The notes under the pieces: generated by a model | Databases searched by the model: none | Seen by the model: only the letters and a program-made list of their open reading frames with translations | Told to the model about the DNA's origin: nothing | Part shown: positions 21,501 to 32,500 of the stretch, one piece after another | How positions within the stretch are numbered: the first letter of the stretch is position 1 | Layout of the letters: each line of letters begins with the position of its first letter | NCBI GenBank assembly: GCA_016110215.1 | Contig: JADWQD010000002.1 | Span: 372,001-436,000 of the forward strand | Origin: Capronia americana | Lineage: Eukaryota > Ascomycota > Eurotiomycetes > Chaetothyriales > Herpotrichiellaceae | Reading direction: 5' to 3' | DNA length: 64,000 nucleotides | Translations under genes and position numbers: made by a program

Positions 21501-21922
21501 AGAGAAAGCAGGATGTTATGCGAATGATGTGCTACGGGGGCCTGATCTTATCCTGATGCGTCTCTATCCCCTACTTCGGGTGTGTTCTGACTTTGCTTGC
21601 TGTGGGACTCTAGCACTCATACCACTGAGTCGGCATATCCATGCATATCTCTACGGTCACTGAGCTAGGCCCTGCTAGGCCCTTGTGCTCACGCGGGTCT
21701 CGGAGATATCGAGCGATGGGGGACTCTGGACCGGAAGACACATGGTATAAGAAGGGGAGCCATCCCCTCCCTCCATATTTCTATCTAGCATCAGGTCTAC
21801 AACTCTGACGAACGCGCCTCCTACACGCCTGCTCCATTCGCTACCATCACTACCCTCAAGGTGCACCGATCCGGGGTCCCCAGTTACCCTTAAGCAGCAA
21901 ATTCCAGTTTCCTTGCTACATC
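18588..21922. other. Gene-poor stretch with possible decayed minus-strand gene
   Basis: More than 3.3 kb without a recognisable gene. Minus-strand open frames at 21299-21027 (90 codons, no ATG; contains STILKLMHKIDAKSPEFGGD), 20572-20312 and 20007-19771 read somewhat like protein but have many stops between them and no identifiable domains. They may be remnants of one old gene. A 160-codon plus-strand frame at 19070-19552 looks like noise. The promoter of the short-chain dehydrogenase lies at the right end. Confidence 0.4.
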
Positions 21923-22978
21923 ATGTCGGCCGACTTCGGCTTCGAGACAGATGGGCTTGCCGTCGCGGCTGCCTTCCCTTCCTCCATCAAGGAACGCACA
22001 ATCCTCGTCACAGGTGTCAACAGGAAGGGCATCGGTTACACCACTGCCGAGTCCTTCGCTTCTCAGTCCCCAAAGACCCTCATCCTAGCCGGCCGCTCAA
22101 GGGAAAAGCTCCAAGAATGTATCGATGACCTGAAATCGGCCTACCCAAATGTGGACTATCGTCCATTGATAGTCGACCTTTCCTCGCAGCAATCCGTCCG
22201 CTCAGCTGCCAACGAGGTCCTCTCGTGGGCCGATGTCCCCACCATCGACATTGTCATCAACAACGCCGGAATCATGAACATCCAGACCCGCACCATCACC
22301 GCCGACGGCGTCGAACTCACCATGGCGACCAACCACGTCGGCCACTTCCTGCTCACGAACCTCATCCTCCCCAAGCTCATCGCCGCGGCCAAGACCTCTC
22401 CCAAGGGGTCCGTCCGCATCGTCAATCTCGCAAGCATGGGCATCAACGTCTCGGGCGTGCGCTTCTCGGACCTGACTTACGAAAAACCTGCCTCCGAGAT
22501 GCCCAAGCCGGACGAATACCCCAACATTGCGATGATGCAGGCCTTTGACCTGCCGGTGGACGACTCGACGACTTATTTCCCCACGATAGCCTACGGCGCC
22601 AGCAAGACCGCGGCCGTGCTCTTCAGCGTCGGGCTGAACGACAAGCTGTACGACAAGTACGGCATCTTGAGTTTCGGCGTCAACCCGGGCGAGATCAAGA
22701 CCGAGCTGGGCAGGAATACGGATCCGCAGATGTTGGCGACGATGCTGGCCAAGGCGGAGGCGCACGGAATCAAGTGGAAGACCCTGCAGCAGGGGTGTAG
22801 TACGAGCGTGAGAGCCGCGGTCGACACTTCTCTCAGCTTGCCTGCCGAGGACGGGACGGGTGCTTTCATGTCGGATTGTCAGCCCAAGCCGGCGCCAGGG
22901 TATGCGACGAAGAAGGAGCTGGCCAGGAAGTTGTGGGACGTCAGTGAGGGATGGACTGGCGAGAAGTTTGCCTGGTAG
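21923..22978 (+). CDS. Short-chain dehydrogenase/reductase
   Basis: Single-exon protein of 351 residues with a Rossmann fold. The cofactor motif is TGVNRKGIG at about residues 30-38, and AGRSR after beta-2 favours NADP(H). NNAG lies near 112-115, the active-site Ser in VNLASMG, and Tyr/Lys in YGASK near 224-228. The catalytic residues are complete. The family includes retinol-dehydrogenase/WW-oxidoreductase-like enzymes used in fungal secondary metabolism and detoxification; substrate unknown. The C-terminus ends WTGEKFAW. The 316-codon open frame on the opposite strand is a shadow. Confidence 0.9.
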   Translation: MSADFGFETDGLAVAAAFPSSIKERTILVTGVNRKGIGYTTAESFASQSPKTLILAGRSREKLQECIDDLKSAYPNVDYRPLIVDLSSQQSVRSAANEVLSWADVPTIDIVINNAGIMNIQTRTITADGVELTMATNHVGHFLLTNLILPKLIAAAKTSPKGSVRIVNLASMGINVSGVRFSDLTYEKPASEMPKPDEYPNIAMMQAFDLPVDDSTTYFPTIAYGASKTAAVLFSVGLNDKLYDKYGILSFGVNPGEIKTELGRNTDPQMLATMLAKAEAHGIKWKTLQQGCSTSVRAAVDTSLSLPAEDGTGAFMSDCQPKPAPGYATKKELARKLWDVSEGWTGEKFAW

Positions 22979-23216
22979 GAATGGTACAGAGGTTGTACAG
23001 AGTACATACACCTGGTGCACCACCGGGGGTACTGTGATGCTGTAGTCAAACCCTAATCTATCCATCGACTGACGCTTGTGGTCGGAGTTCAAAACCTTCC
23101 TTCCCTTCGCACCACCTGTACTCGGCATTAGCATTGACATTAACATGAACATTGACGGTTAGAATCGTGGTCGTCCAACCTCCAAACCCTGACGCCAGCG
23201 CTGGTAGTCGTTGTCT

Positions 23217-24362
23217 TCAGGTCCGCGTCTCAATATCCTCCCCAGATTCAGAATCAGTGCCAGTCTCATCATCATCATCATCATCATCCCCCCATCCATC
23301 AGCATCGTCGTTGTCGTCACTATCCCCGGCGTCCCTCTCGAAGAAATCCTCCTCAGCCTGCACATCCCATTCCGCCCACCGCTCCCAATGCGCGATCAAC
23401 AGGCTCGGCAGCCTAGCGCAATGGCTCCCCAGCACCCTCGCAGCGATGACCACGCCGCTTGCCCGTAGATAAGCACGCCGAAACACGGCCCACAGCTCGT
23501 CACCGCGCCGCGGGTGCGGGAAATACGGATCATTTCCCGTCACGCCGACGAGATAGCGGCGCACGACCTCGTCGGGCCCATGCCGCGCCGTGGCCTGCAG
23601 GTCCGGAAATCGAGCGCACTTGTCGAAATCCAACATCCAGAGCCGCATCTCCGATGGCGTCGTCGTCGCTGGCGGGGCGCCGCCGAGGACGAATTCGGTG
23701 TCCTGGCCATCGACGCCCGCCGCCCAGTGCAGCACCGCGAGCCCGAGCGCCATCTCCTCCGCATACGCGTGCACATCGACGCCCATCTTCTCCCGCGCTC
23801 CGTCAAGGTACAGCGGGAAATTGCGCAGCGTGTCGTCGCTCCCGTACCGCGGCAGTGGTGGCGATGGTGATGGTGTCTGCGACGTACTCGTATCACCCCC
23901 AAAGTACAAGCGCACCAGACAATCCCGGTTCTCGGCCTTGTGCAAGACATGACGCTGCACGGACTCATCGCTCGCATAGAATTCCCTGACTAGGCGTTCC
24001 CGAAACGTCTCCGCTACCGGGGGGATATGCTCCATGTGAAAGGCCGCGGCTCTCGTTCTGTCGGCCTATGGAAATCGCTCCAGCTTCGCGGCAGTCCAGA
24101 ACTCGACGGCGTCGGGGCCGTGGAAATCGCATGCTTGGGGTACGAGCGGGACGCGACGGCTCGGGAACTGGAGCTCCAGGAGAAGACGCCACGTCAACGC
24201 GCTGTCATAAGCTGCGTTGGTCAGGTTGAAGTCGTTCCAGATGGCGACTGTGTTGGCGCCCTTTTTGATGGCCAGCGCGGGGACTGTGTGCGGGATGGCG
24301 AACACGCTACCACACGTGCCGCGACCGATGTCGCGGAACTGGAGAGCAGTGGCAGCTGCCAT
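23217..24362 (-). pseudogene. DUF3669 protein with an in-frame TAG
   Basis: The reading frame starts at 24362 (MAAATALQFRDIGRGTCGSVF) and runs 98 codons to TAG at 24068-24066. It continues in the same frame for 282 more codons, beginning with ADRTRAAAFHMEHIPPV and going on to REFYASDE and RLWMLDFDKCARF. Both parts belong to the fungal DUF3669 family, which is kinase-like at the N-terminus and of unknown function. The expected length, about 380 residues, is reached only by reading through the TAG. The region is too tightly conserved on both sides for an intron to remove the stop. The C-terminal tail is a run of Asp encoded by a CAT/ATC repeat (23266-23288). Most likely a nonsense allele; sequencing error is possible. 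Confidence 0.7.
23266..23288. repeat. Trinucleotide (CAT)n repeat
   Basis: Seven to eight tandem CAT units on the plus strand, coding for the poly-Asp stretch of the DUF3669 protein on the minus strand. Confidence 0.8.
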
Positions 24363-24438
24363 GGAAGTTATTAAGGCGAAGTGGGGAAGTTCGAATACTA
24401 GGCACTGGACCCACGGATGGATATGCGATATAATTAGC

Positions 24439-24440
<2 letters not shown>

Positions 24441-24479
<39 letters not shown>
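24441..24479. repeat. (GA)n microsatellite
   Basis: About twenty uninterrupted GA units, 79 bases upstream of the DUF3669 start codon and thus likely in its promoter or 5' leader (CT repeat on the coding strand). Confidence 0.95.
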
Positions 24480-24483
<4 letters not shown>

Positions 24484-25175
24484 CTTGAGAAGGCTGAGAA
24501 AGTTGCTAGATGGCTTTTGTACATTCGAGGTTCAAGAGGAGAGGACCTGTGCGATGTGACTCACGAGTTAGGTACTCAAGAGGCACGATCAAAGCATTGA
24601 AACGCTTTTAGACTTCGGTCCGCTGTGGTTCAACCATCATGGAGACGCCATCGGACGGTTGCGCGAGTAAAGTAAATATGGCGGTGACTCGAACTTCCCA
24701 CTCTGTTCAGTGGAAGAGTGGCTGCTGGCCGGGCGGGCGGTCGATACAGCCTTGTCGGAGGATAGGATAGCCTCTGGAAAGTCTGAAGACAAAGTGACGT
24801 GTCTAGAAAAGCAGCACAAACCGCCATACTTTGCCGGCAATCCACTTGACTCGTTCCCAGTGCCATCCTATGCTGTAGAGCAGCGACACGACCGAAGGTC
24901 CGACCTAGAGTAGCGAGCGAAGGAACAAAACGATCTCCATATCGCGTACGTTTCAGTGACGGAACGGCCCTATTAAGCTTAATGTTAGTGTGATGCCACG
25001 CTGCATCCCTAGGTACGACGTACGTAGGTCAGACTGGGACTGGGACTCCTTGGCCATAATCAGCAAGCACTCTGCCATCAATCTCATTGGCAACAACCAG
25101 GACTTACTAGTAGTGGTACTGACGTGCTCTACCAGATAAACAATTCAGCCCGGCGGAGAAAGTTAATGTGACTTG

Positions 25176-25196
25176 GTGTGTGTGTGTGTGTGTGTG
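25176..25196. repeat. (GT)n microsatellite
   Basis: About ten uninterrupted GT units in intergenic DNA. Confidence 0.95.
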
Positions 25197-25944
25197 AGAA
25201 CGGTCCCTCAAGCCGCCATCTCCAATCGCCAGAGACACACTGCTCTACACAGTACATTCTACTCTGTATTCATCGAGAAGTCACTGGCATGAATGATATA
25301 GAAGGCGCAGGCCTGCAGTTATATACCGTATATGGATACTAGGAATTAGCTTATTCCAATGTTCGTTTGGCCTGAACTCACTTAATTACCCCTTCATCTT
25401 CAACGATACGAATCACGCTGGAGGCTCGAGAAACGTACCATAGACAATATAGGTGGGGATGGAGAGGGAGAGTCTCTCCGTCATAACGCCCGAGTTACTG
25501 CAGTGTTGGTAAGTATGTCCTTGATAGACATGGCGCGGCTCCCTCGGCGGCTGAGTCTTCTCAATACATAGCATGTCCGCTTCCTTAAGACTTCAACATG
25601 GAGCTCGTCGGTGGAAAGACCGGGCGCTCATTTGAACATAACGTTCTCCGGACGTAACTATGGCCTAAGACCGTCGACGACTTCATTTGCGAGGAAAAGA
25701 AAGCAGTAGCAAGCCGCATACGAGGAGAACAACGTATCGGGATCGTGAAACTTTTCATTACTCCGTACCTCGTTACATCGCTGGCATCACTCTTCGTGCT
25801 TAGGGCTATTGCGTCGCCGGTTAGTCTATATACCTGTTGCAGGCTCCCGCCTCACCTTTCGTTTGTCGTCCTGAAGTGGTCGGACGTCTGGGAGCCCCTT
25901 GCCCACGCAGAGCTTTCTCCGACACTTGGGCCATTCGCGCCATC

Positions 25945-28908
25945 CTACATGACAATACAATCTCGATCCTCTCGTCTGCTGCCTTGCCGTCCACTCGGCC
26001 CCGTAATCGCACTCTGAGGATGCAATCTCGCGGGAGTCTGATAAAACGTCTGCGTCTCGTTATACGCGCTCATTCGTCGTCTCGGATCCCTCCGTGCAGC
26101 ATTGGGCCCCGGCGGATGGGTCGGTGGCTCATAAGCCCCTGGCACCGAGGCAGAATGCGTGGACACGTTGCTCATCGTGCCCGTTAGCTGAGTGTTTGAA
26201 TTCATCGGCGAAGGTTCCGATGACGGATGCAACGGACTGCCGAGGGGAGGAATATACGGTCGTCCTTTGGCGGCTTCTTCGTACGCCGGAGGTGCGTCTT
26301 CGGCGAGGGCGTCGGCGGGGCGGTTCACGCCTGGGCGTTCTTGGGCGTGGGACGTGCGAGGAGGGATGGGTGGTCGAACTTCAGGAGGTTGATGTTGCGG
26401 CTGCTGCTGAGTTGACCGGAGAGGAATGGGGATATTGCCGGCTTGTGGCCTTCTCTGTTGAGGAGTATTGGTGCTGGGGTTCCCACTGCCTCGTCTTCGA
26501 TTGCGTTCCGCTCGTTGTCGCTGCTCCTCTTCTTCCTGCAGTTGCAGGGCCATGGCGAAATCGGCATCGTGTTGTTCTTGCTGCTCTTGCGGCGAGAGCG
26601 GCGTGGCGGAGGGAGGATTGTTGACGCTCAAGAGTTGCGACGTTCGTCGAGCAGTCGGGTGAGTGGAGGATTCATTGCCCGGATCGTTGTGGCTGACCGG
26701 CATGAAGTCGCCGGAGAAGAACTCGTTGTGCTTGCCGCTGATGTCAACCAGGCTCTCCCATATGATCTCGTCTCTGTCGGCATAACCAGCATCTGTGATC
26801 AGGGTGAACAACTGGCCGCTTCCAGGATGCTTGTATATCGTGCTGAAGTGGTCGTTACGGAACATGATGGCAAAAGCCCCGGACGGGATCGAGTCTTGAA
26901 CAGCTTCCAATCCTGTCGGAGTCAGTTGGGTGGGGTACGCCTTGAGGAAGTTCTTGATCGAGTTGATGTCCTGCCACATATTCTCCTCCGCCTCCGACAG
27001 ACCCTGGTGTGTCAACTTGTATTCTAGCTCTTCTTCTCCGAATTGTAAGGCCTGTGCGTCTTCGTAAGTTTGGGCGGAACGTGCAAAGGCTTTTGCAGCG
27101 TCCGAGCCAGGCTCCGGAAGCCAGCCATGAATTAGTGGCACTTGGAAAGCACCGTACAACTTCATGTCGGGAGTTGCCTCGAAGGTGCCCAGCCTCTGCG
27201 TCGCGCGTCTGTGGCGAGGGACATTCAGCATCGAGTCGTCGGCATCCATAAGGTTGGGCGGCGGCGTTGATGGGTGTACAAATCTGGGGTTTGCATTCAT
27301 CCCCGTTCGAAGGCGCATCAAAAAGTGATTCAGTTCATCCACATCCGGCATTACCTCTCCTACAGCCTCCAACCCCCTGGATAGTAATTCATCCATCAGA
27401 GTTTCAATGATGAGCCCAAGAGAGACTTGCTCGCGTGTACGAAGCGCTTCATCCAGTGCAGCTTGTGATTCGTCCTTGGCTCCCAAGATCAGGGCATTCA
27501 CCAGCGCGAGCAACGGACAGGGACCGTTCTTGTTCTGAGTCAACATTGACGATCGTCTCAGCTTCCTTGAACTGTGGTCGAACCAGTTGAAATGCTTGAT
27601 CTGATATGTTTCATTTCGTTGCTCTATCATCTTTGCGACTTCTTCATCCGAGGGGATAGTAGTGCGAAGGATCGGTCTGGGAGGTTTGGGAGGCGGGGGT
27701 CCCTCAGGCGGAGCGAAGTATTCTGTCTCGGCACGTTGTGCCGGTCTGGTGGGCAGTGGAGGTCTATCTGCGTCGTCGTCGTCGTCGTCTAGCAACGAAG
27801 GCTCATCAAGCGCCACAGTCCCTGTCTGCTGGGCCGCGTTCGGGAGGGTCTCCAACTCTTGACCAAGAGAAACGACTCCGTTTTCCTGGCCTCGGTCTAG
27901 CAGATCTTCGTTGTAGGTGGATACTTGCTTTTGAGAAGGCGGAAAGGGGATCGGGGAAGGAGTGGGAGCCCCCAGATTGACGTTGGATGCCCATGGATTG
28001 TCGTTCGAGCCATGATTAGGAGAGACGGGAATTAGAGGAGGTTGTTGGCTGAATGGCGATGGAGGCTCCGGCGGCACTGGAGGCGGAGGAGCTTGCGGCA
28101 TTGGAGGATGCGGTGCGTATGGTTGCCTGGCCCAAGTGTCTGCCGACGACTGAGGCGTTGACTGTGCATCGTAAGATGCCAAATCTGGCACCGTATTTCG
28201 TCCAATGCTCAGGCCTTGAAAACGTTCGCTGATGGGTATATCGCTCCCTCGATCCGGCTCTTTGCCCTTAGCTGGCGGCAACGTATCCTGACCCCAGTCA
28301 GGCCCTTGTAGCTGCTCGGAAGGCCGTCTGAAGGGGTTGTTGGACGCGAAACCGGGGCTAGCCGGAGGCTCGGGCCTTGACTGCGCGGGCGATAAGCCTG
28401 AACCCACGGGTTTTCTCTTGATACCAGGCGACCGATCCTCGACAGATTCGACATTAACCCATGGATCCTCGCTTGGTTCACCGTCTGGGAGAGCGATGTT
28501 CCCTTTTTTAGGACTCCTGCGGCCCTCCTCTTGACCGTCGTCCGAGTCCTCCCAGAATCCCTTGGATCGGTCGCTGTCGAGCGAAGATCTCGGTGTATCC
28601 TCCTGCGAGCGGCCCGCTCGGAGAATCTGGGGGACGTTGACCAACGACTGACCTCCAGAAGCGACCGCGGGGTGCTGAGACGGATGAGAGGGGCCTGCTT
28701 TTAGGATATCGGGCAGAGGGCGGTCGGATCTGAGGTCCTTCTGTGGGAGATCCGACCATGGATTCTCTGCATCTTGGAAACTGTGACTCGCCGCTGAAAG
28801 GGTTGCTGGAGGCCCGTCCGCCGAGTCGGTCCCCTGGTTGAAGGTTGAAGAGAATGGATGCTGCGGCGGAGGGCTCGCGGGATATGGTAGAGATGTTTTA
28901 CGAGTCAT
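25945..28908 (-). CDS. MINDY-family deubiquitinase (MINDY-1/2-like)
   Basis: Single exon, 987 residues from the ATG at 28908. The first 380 residues are Pro/Ser-rich and disordered. The catalytic domain (old name DUF544) starts near 400 (IKHFNWFD) and carries the QNKNGPCPLLALVNAL motif, with oxyanion Gln458 and catalytic Cys464. The catalytic His is in RNDHFSTIYKH near 686. In animals this family trims K48-linked polyubiquitin. A helix rich in Glu and Gln (DADFAMALQLQEEEEQ, near 785) looks like a ubiquitin-interacting MIU/UIM motif. The protein ends in CIVM, a CaaX-like box that could be prenylated and tether it to membranes. Length exceeds the animal proteins because of the disordered flanks. 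Activity is likely but inferred. Confidence 0.88.
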   Translation of the reverse strand: MTRKTSLPYPASPPPQHPFSSTFNQGTDSADGPPATLSAASHSFQDAENPWSDLPQKDLRSDRPLPDILKAGPSHPSQHPAVASGGQSLVNVPQILRAGRSQEDTPRSSLDSDRSKGFWEDSDDGQEEGRRSPKKGNIALPDGEPSEDPWVNVESVEDRSPGIKRKPVGSGLSPAQSRPEPPASPGFASNNPFRRPSEQLQGPDWGQDTLPPAKGKEPDRGSDIPISERFQGLSIGRNTVPDLASYDAQSTPQSSADTWARQPYAPHPPMPQAPPPPVPPEPPSPFSQQPPLIPVSPNHGSNDNPWASNVNLGAPTPSPIPFPPSQKQVSTYNEDLLDRGQENGVVSLGQELETLPNAAQQTGTVALDEPSLLDDDDDDADRPPLPTRPAQRAETEYFAPPEGPPPPKPPRPILRTTIPSDEEVAKMIEQRNETYQIKHFNWFDHSSRKLRRSSMLTQNKNGPCPLLALVNALILGAKDESQAALDEALRTREQVSLGLIIETLMDELLSRGLEAVGEVMPDVDELNHFLMRLRTGMNANPRFVHPSTPPPNLMDADDSMLNVPRHRRATQRLGTFEATPDMKLYGAFQVPLIHGWLPEPGSDAAKAFARSAQTYEDAQALQFGEEELEYKLTHQGLSEAEENMWQDINSIKNFLKAYPTQLTPTGLEAVQDSIPSGAFAIMFRNDHFSTIYKHPGSGQLFTLITDAGYADRDEIIWESLVDISGKHNEFFSGDFMPVSHNDPGNESSTHPTARRTSQLLSVNNPPSATPLSPQEQQEQHDADFAMALQLQEEEEQRQRAERNRRRGSGNPSTNTPQQRRPQAGNIPIPLRSTQQQPQHQPPEVRPPIPPRTSHAQERPGVNRPADALAEDAPPAYEEAAKGRPYIPPLGSPLHPSSEPSPMNSNTQLTGTMSNVSTHSASVPGAYEPPTHPPGPNAARRDPRRRMSAYNETQTFYQTPARLHPQSAITGPSGRQGSRREDRDCIVM

Positions 28909-29569
28909 GGCTTGGAGGGCTAGTGGGCGCAATTGTGGCTGCCTTCGTTTCACATGGCAGAGTCGGGCTGCACAGGTCAAGTGAGAGTAAGGGCGAGGAC
29001 AACCGCTGCATCAGATGCAGTGTCGGTATAATAAGGTACGAGGTCAAATCAGACCGAGGAATAGATTTGAATGCTTGTTCAAGGTTTTGTCGTGGCTTAA
29101 CGGGCGGCAGACCGCGTAAGCTTTCAATCGTGAACAGCGACCCTGCATCTCGGAGGTGCAGAGGCACTGGGGGAGGCGCCCAGCGATAGACGTGGTGATT
29201 GATTCTCGAGTGACGTACTAATCAACGCGGGTGCCACACCCTGTGGCGGTGCATTTCGTCCCTCCATCTCCTGTTACTAGGCAGCACAATTATGTTCAGG
29301 CGGCTTCATGAGGGAAGGGTACGTCCTCTCGCCATCAGACGCACCCACATTCCAAAACCGAGGACCGGTCGTCTTTCTACACCACCACCAGAGCCTACGC
29401 GATGCTGATGACACCGGCATCTTTCATCTCATTGATACAATCTGCTTCGCGTGGAGCCGCATGCACCCCAGGCCCAGCTACTCATACATCCTGATCGTCA
29501 AACAATGCGCACGAGAAGACCTAATCGCCCACCGTCTTCTTGATACCGCCGACCTGCGGAGACCTATCC
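28909..29569. other. Intergenic region between SNT1-like and MINDY genes
   Basis: Sits between the end of the Snt1-like gene and the start of the MINDY gene, both minus strand. It must hold the MINDY promoter and the Snt1 terminator. No gene is seen. Confidence 0.5.
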
Positions 29570-32500
29570 CTATCCTCGTCCATCGCGTCTTGCGTCTCCC
29601 TGACTTTGGTTTCGGAAATGCCCCGGGTGTCCTCCTGGATGCAGTTGGGCGTGATGAGTGTGATGCAAACTCGGATGGAGAGAAGGCCCACCTGGCTGCT
29701 GTTGGTGTGGAAGTCCATGTTGCAGCGGGTGTTGGAGACCAGACGTCCCTCCCGGGCCATGACCTGCGAATTGCGAATGAGAGTGTGAGTGAGTGTGGGC
29801 ATGACTATGTGGATGGGGCGGCGTAAACGTTCGAGGAATCTCACGCTGAGCAAAAGCCATATGGCTCTGGTTCGCCGTAGCACCCAACTGGTTCTGGCGA
29901 GAGACTGGCGTCGTATGTTGATCAATGCCATAAATATCGCGCCTCATGTGCTGTTGGTGTTCCCGTTCCCGTTCCCGTTCCCGCTCACGATCCCGCTGCA
30001 CCGCTGCGTCCAACTCTCGCTGTCTCTGGACATGTCGTTCGTGCTCTCGCTGCTGCTCTTGTTGCTTCTGTTGAGTCTGCTGGGCCATGTGCTGTTGGAT
30101 GGTCAGCCGTGGTGGAAAGTCAAGCGAAGGAGGCCGGTGGTGAAGGCTCGACACTGGAGTTGAGCCTGCCGATTGTGGATGACTTGGCGGGCCAGGCGGG
30201 TTACCAAGTGACGAAGACTGACTTGCTTGTTGCGACCCCGGATACCCAAGAGACGGAACACGTGAATGTTGCGACGAGCTGGACGCTGTACGCATAGGTG
30301 GGACAGGTTGCGTCGGCTGTTGAGGTGGCGGAGAAGGCACATGAGGCATCTGATTCACTTGGCCTAGCAAACCTCGGCGATGGTCCATTCCAAGTCGCTC
30401 CAAGCTTCGAGGTGTGTCAACCCGCATAGCATGGAAAGAAGGAGGCTGCGACCCTGGAGGCACAACGGAATATTGAGAGGGAGCGGGCGAGTGGCGGTGA
30501 TTCCGTTGTTCCGCAGGAGCTCCCTGCGTCCTTGGATCGAAACGGTCCATCCACGTCTCATTGCTCGGCGCGCTCACCGGCGGAGTGGAAAACGCGCTCG
30601 GGAACTCGGCGGATGTCTGCTGCATACCGCTCGCTGACAGGACATTGCCATGGCCATAGGGCCCTCGTATTGTCCGATTGAGCAATTGATCTTCGGGATG
30701 GATCTGGCTCCTCGGTTGCTGTAACAGATTCTGAGTTGAAGAAATGGGTGCGATTTGCGGAGAGAGGATCGAGGTTCGCTTCGGCGTCTCCAGTGATGGT
30801 CGCTTCGGTGGTGGCGCCGGCGGATCGTCGTTGAGAAGACCGAACACATTGGACCGCTTGACAGGAGGCTTCGGAGGTTCTGGTGGAGGAGGCGCAACAC
30901 TCGGTTGGGGAATTTCGTTCCTCGAGACCTGAGATGCTGGCATGGGTGTCGTCGATAGTGCTGGAGAACCAGTCATGGCGCTCCCAAATATGGGGCGTTG
31001 ACCTTCGAGGCGCCGTAGGGAGGACATATCCTGAGCCGGCTCCAAGGCGGAATGACTTTGGGTTGCCAAACTATTGTTGCGACTATGACCAGGGTGTAAC
31101 GCACCCGGTTGGGGATACTTCTCAGCCTGAGAATGAAATGCTTGGATAAGAGGTGCTGCCGGCGCCTGAGTTCGTTGCAGGGCCTGCATCATAGGTTCGC
31201 GCGGACCGAGCAGGCTTTGACCTAAGGGAGGTATCGTAGACTGTTGTGTCACATCATTACGAGGTAATTCTGGTGGTCTTTGCGCCAGAATCTGAGGCGA
31301 ACTCTCCTGCACATGCGGTCGGAAATTTTGACGCGCATTCTGTAAGCCAACATCGTCCTGGAAGAAGCCAGCTTTAGGTCCATGCGGCTTCTGCCCAAAC
31401 ACAGGTATCCGGTCGTTCGTTAACCGGGGGAGCTCTTCCGTCTTTGCGACAAGCGGACCGGGTAGAGGCGTCTCGCGAGGTGTGTCTCGAATGACCGTTC
31501 GAGGCTTTGCCACAATGTCACCTGCGGGGTTTCTTTCGAGAATGCTTTGTGGAAAGTCGTCTATGACGCTCGGTTTCATTATCGGAAGCACCGCATCGCC
31601 GTCGACACTCATCAGATCTGGCTGCAGGGGAGGCCGAGTGGCTGGTGCTAGCGACGGCGTTGTATCGTAGCGGCGCTTAGCAGGAGCAATCGGACTCGGT
31701 GGTTGCGGTATGATCTCCCCAGCCATACGTCTCTGGTCACCCACTTGAGCCATTTTCTCAAACTCATCTTTCCCGTCGTTGATTTGCCGTGAGTAGTAAT
31801 TCTTAATCTGCGCGGTGTTAGGCCAAGAAAGCGACTCACATTGGGCACTCACCATAGTCACGCTCTTCGTCTTCATGAAGTCCGCAATTGCCACGAAATC
31901 GCGACCAAAGTACGCCAGGAGCTCGGGAAATTTGTGCTGCTCAGGGACGGACCAATAACTGGTCACTGCTGATGTGGTTGCGGCTTGGGCCAACGCAGGC
32001 ATCAGAGGCATGTCTGATACGGGATACTGTGGTACAGCGGCGTCGATAATACGCTGCGGCTGTGGGGTTGGAGGTCCGTCGGCTCTCATGGGCACGGTGT
32101 CGCCTGCGCGAAGCGCTGTTCGTCCTCGCTCGGCCTTAGCAGCTGCTAGGAGTTTGCCAGGCGAAGCTTCAGCCGCGCCGAGGACCTGGGCCTGGTGTTG
32201 CTCGGCCTGTATTTGCGCTTTCGTCTTGCGGGTTTTGGTGCCGCTGCCCGTCTTTCGGCCCCTGCTTGTCTTGGTTGCAGTAGCATCCGGGTTAGACAAG
32301 GCTGCTGTGAGCTTCTTTGAGTGAGGTACGGGAGTCGACGGGTCAGCTTCACTGGGCGCGTCTCCAAACGTTGGTGCTGCTGCTCGCCTAGGTCGACCAC
32401 TGTCCGTGACGGCGAGAGGTGTGCCGTCTGTATCATCGCCACGCTGGAGCTCTGACAACAAGGCAGTTGAACGAGGTTTAGTCGCAGCTTTTCCTCGGCC

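Larger units (their letters stand above)
24363..25944. other. Intergenic region with two microsatellites
   Basis: About 1.6 kb upstream of the DUF3669 gene and downstream of the MINDY gene. It holds a (GA)n and a (GT)n repeat and no recognisable gene. Confidence 0.55.

Noticed and set aside
22202..23152. 316-codon open frame antisense to the short-chain dehydrogenase
   Set aside because: Mirror frame of a GC-rich gene; Arg/Val/Asp-rich composition and no domain.
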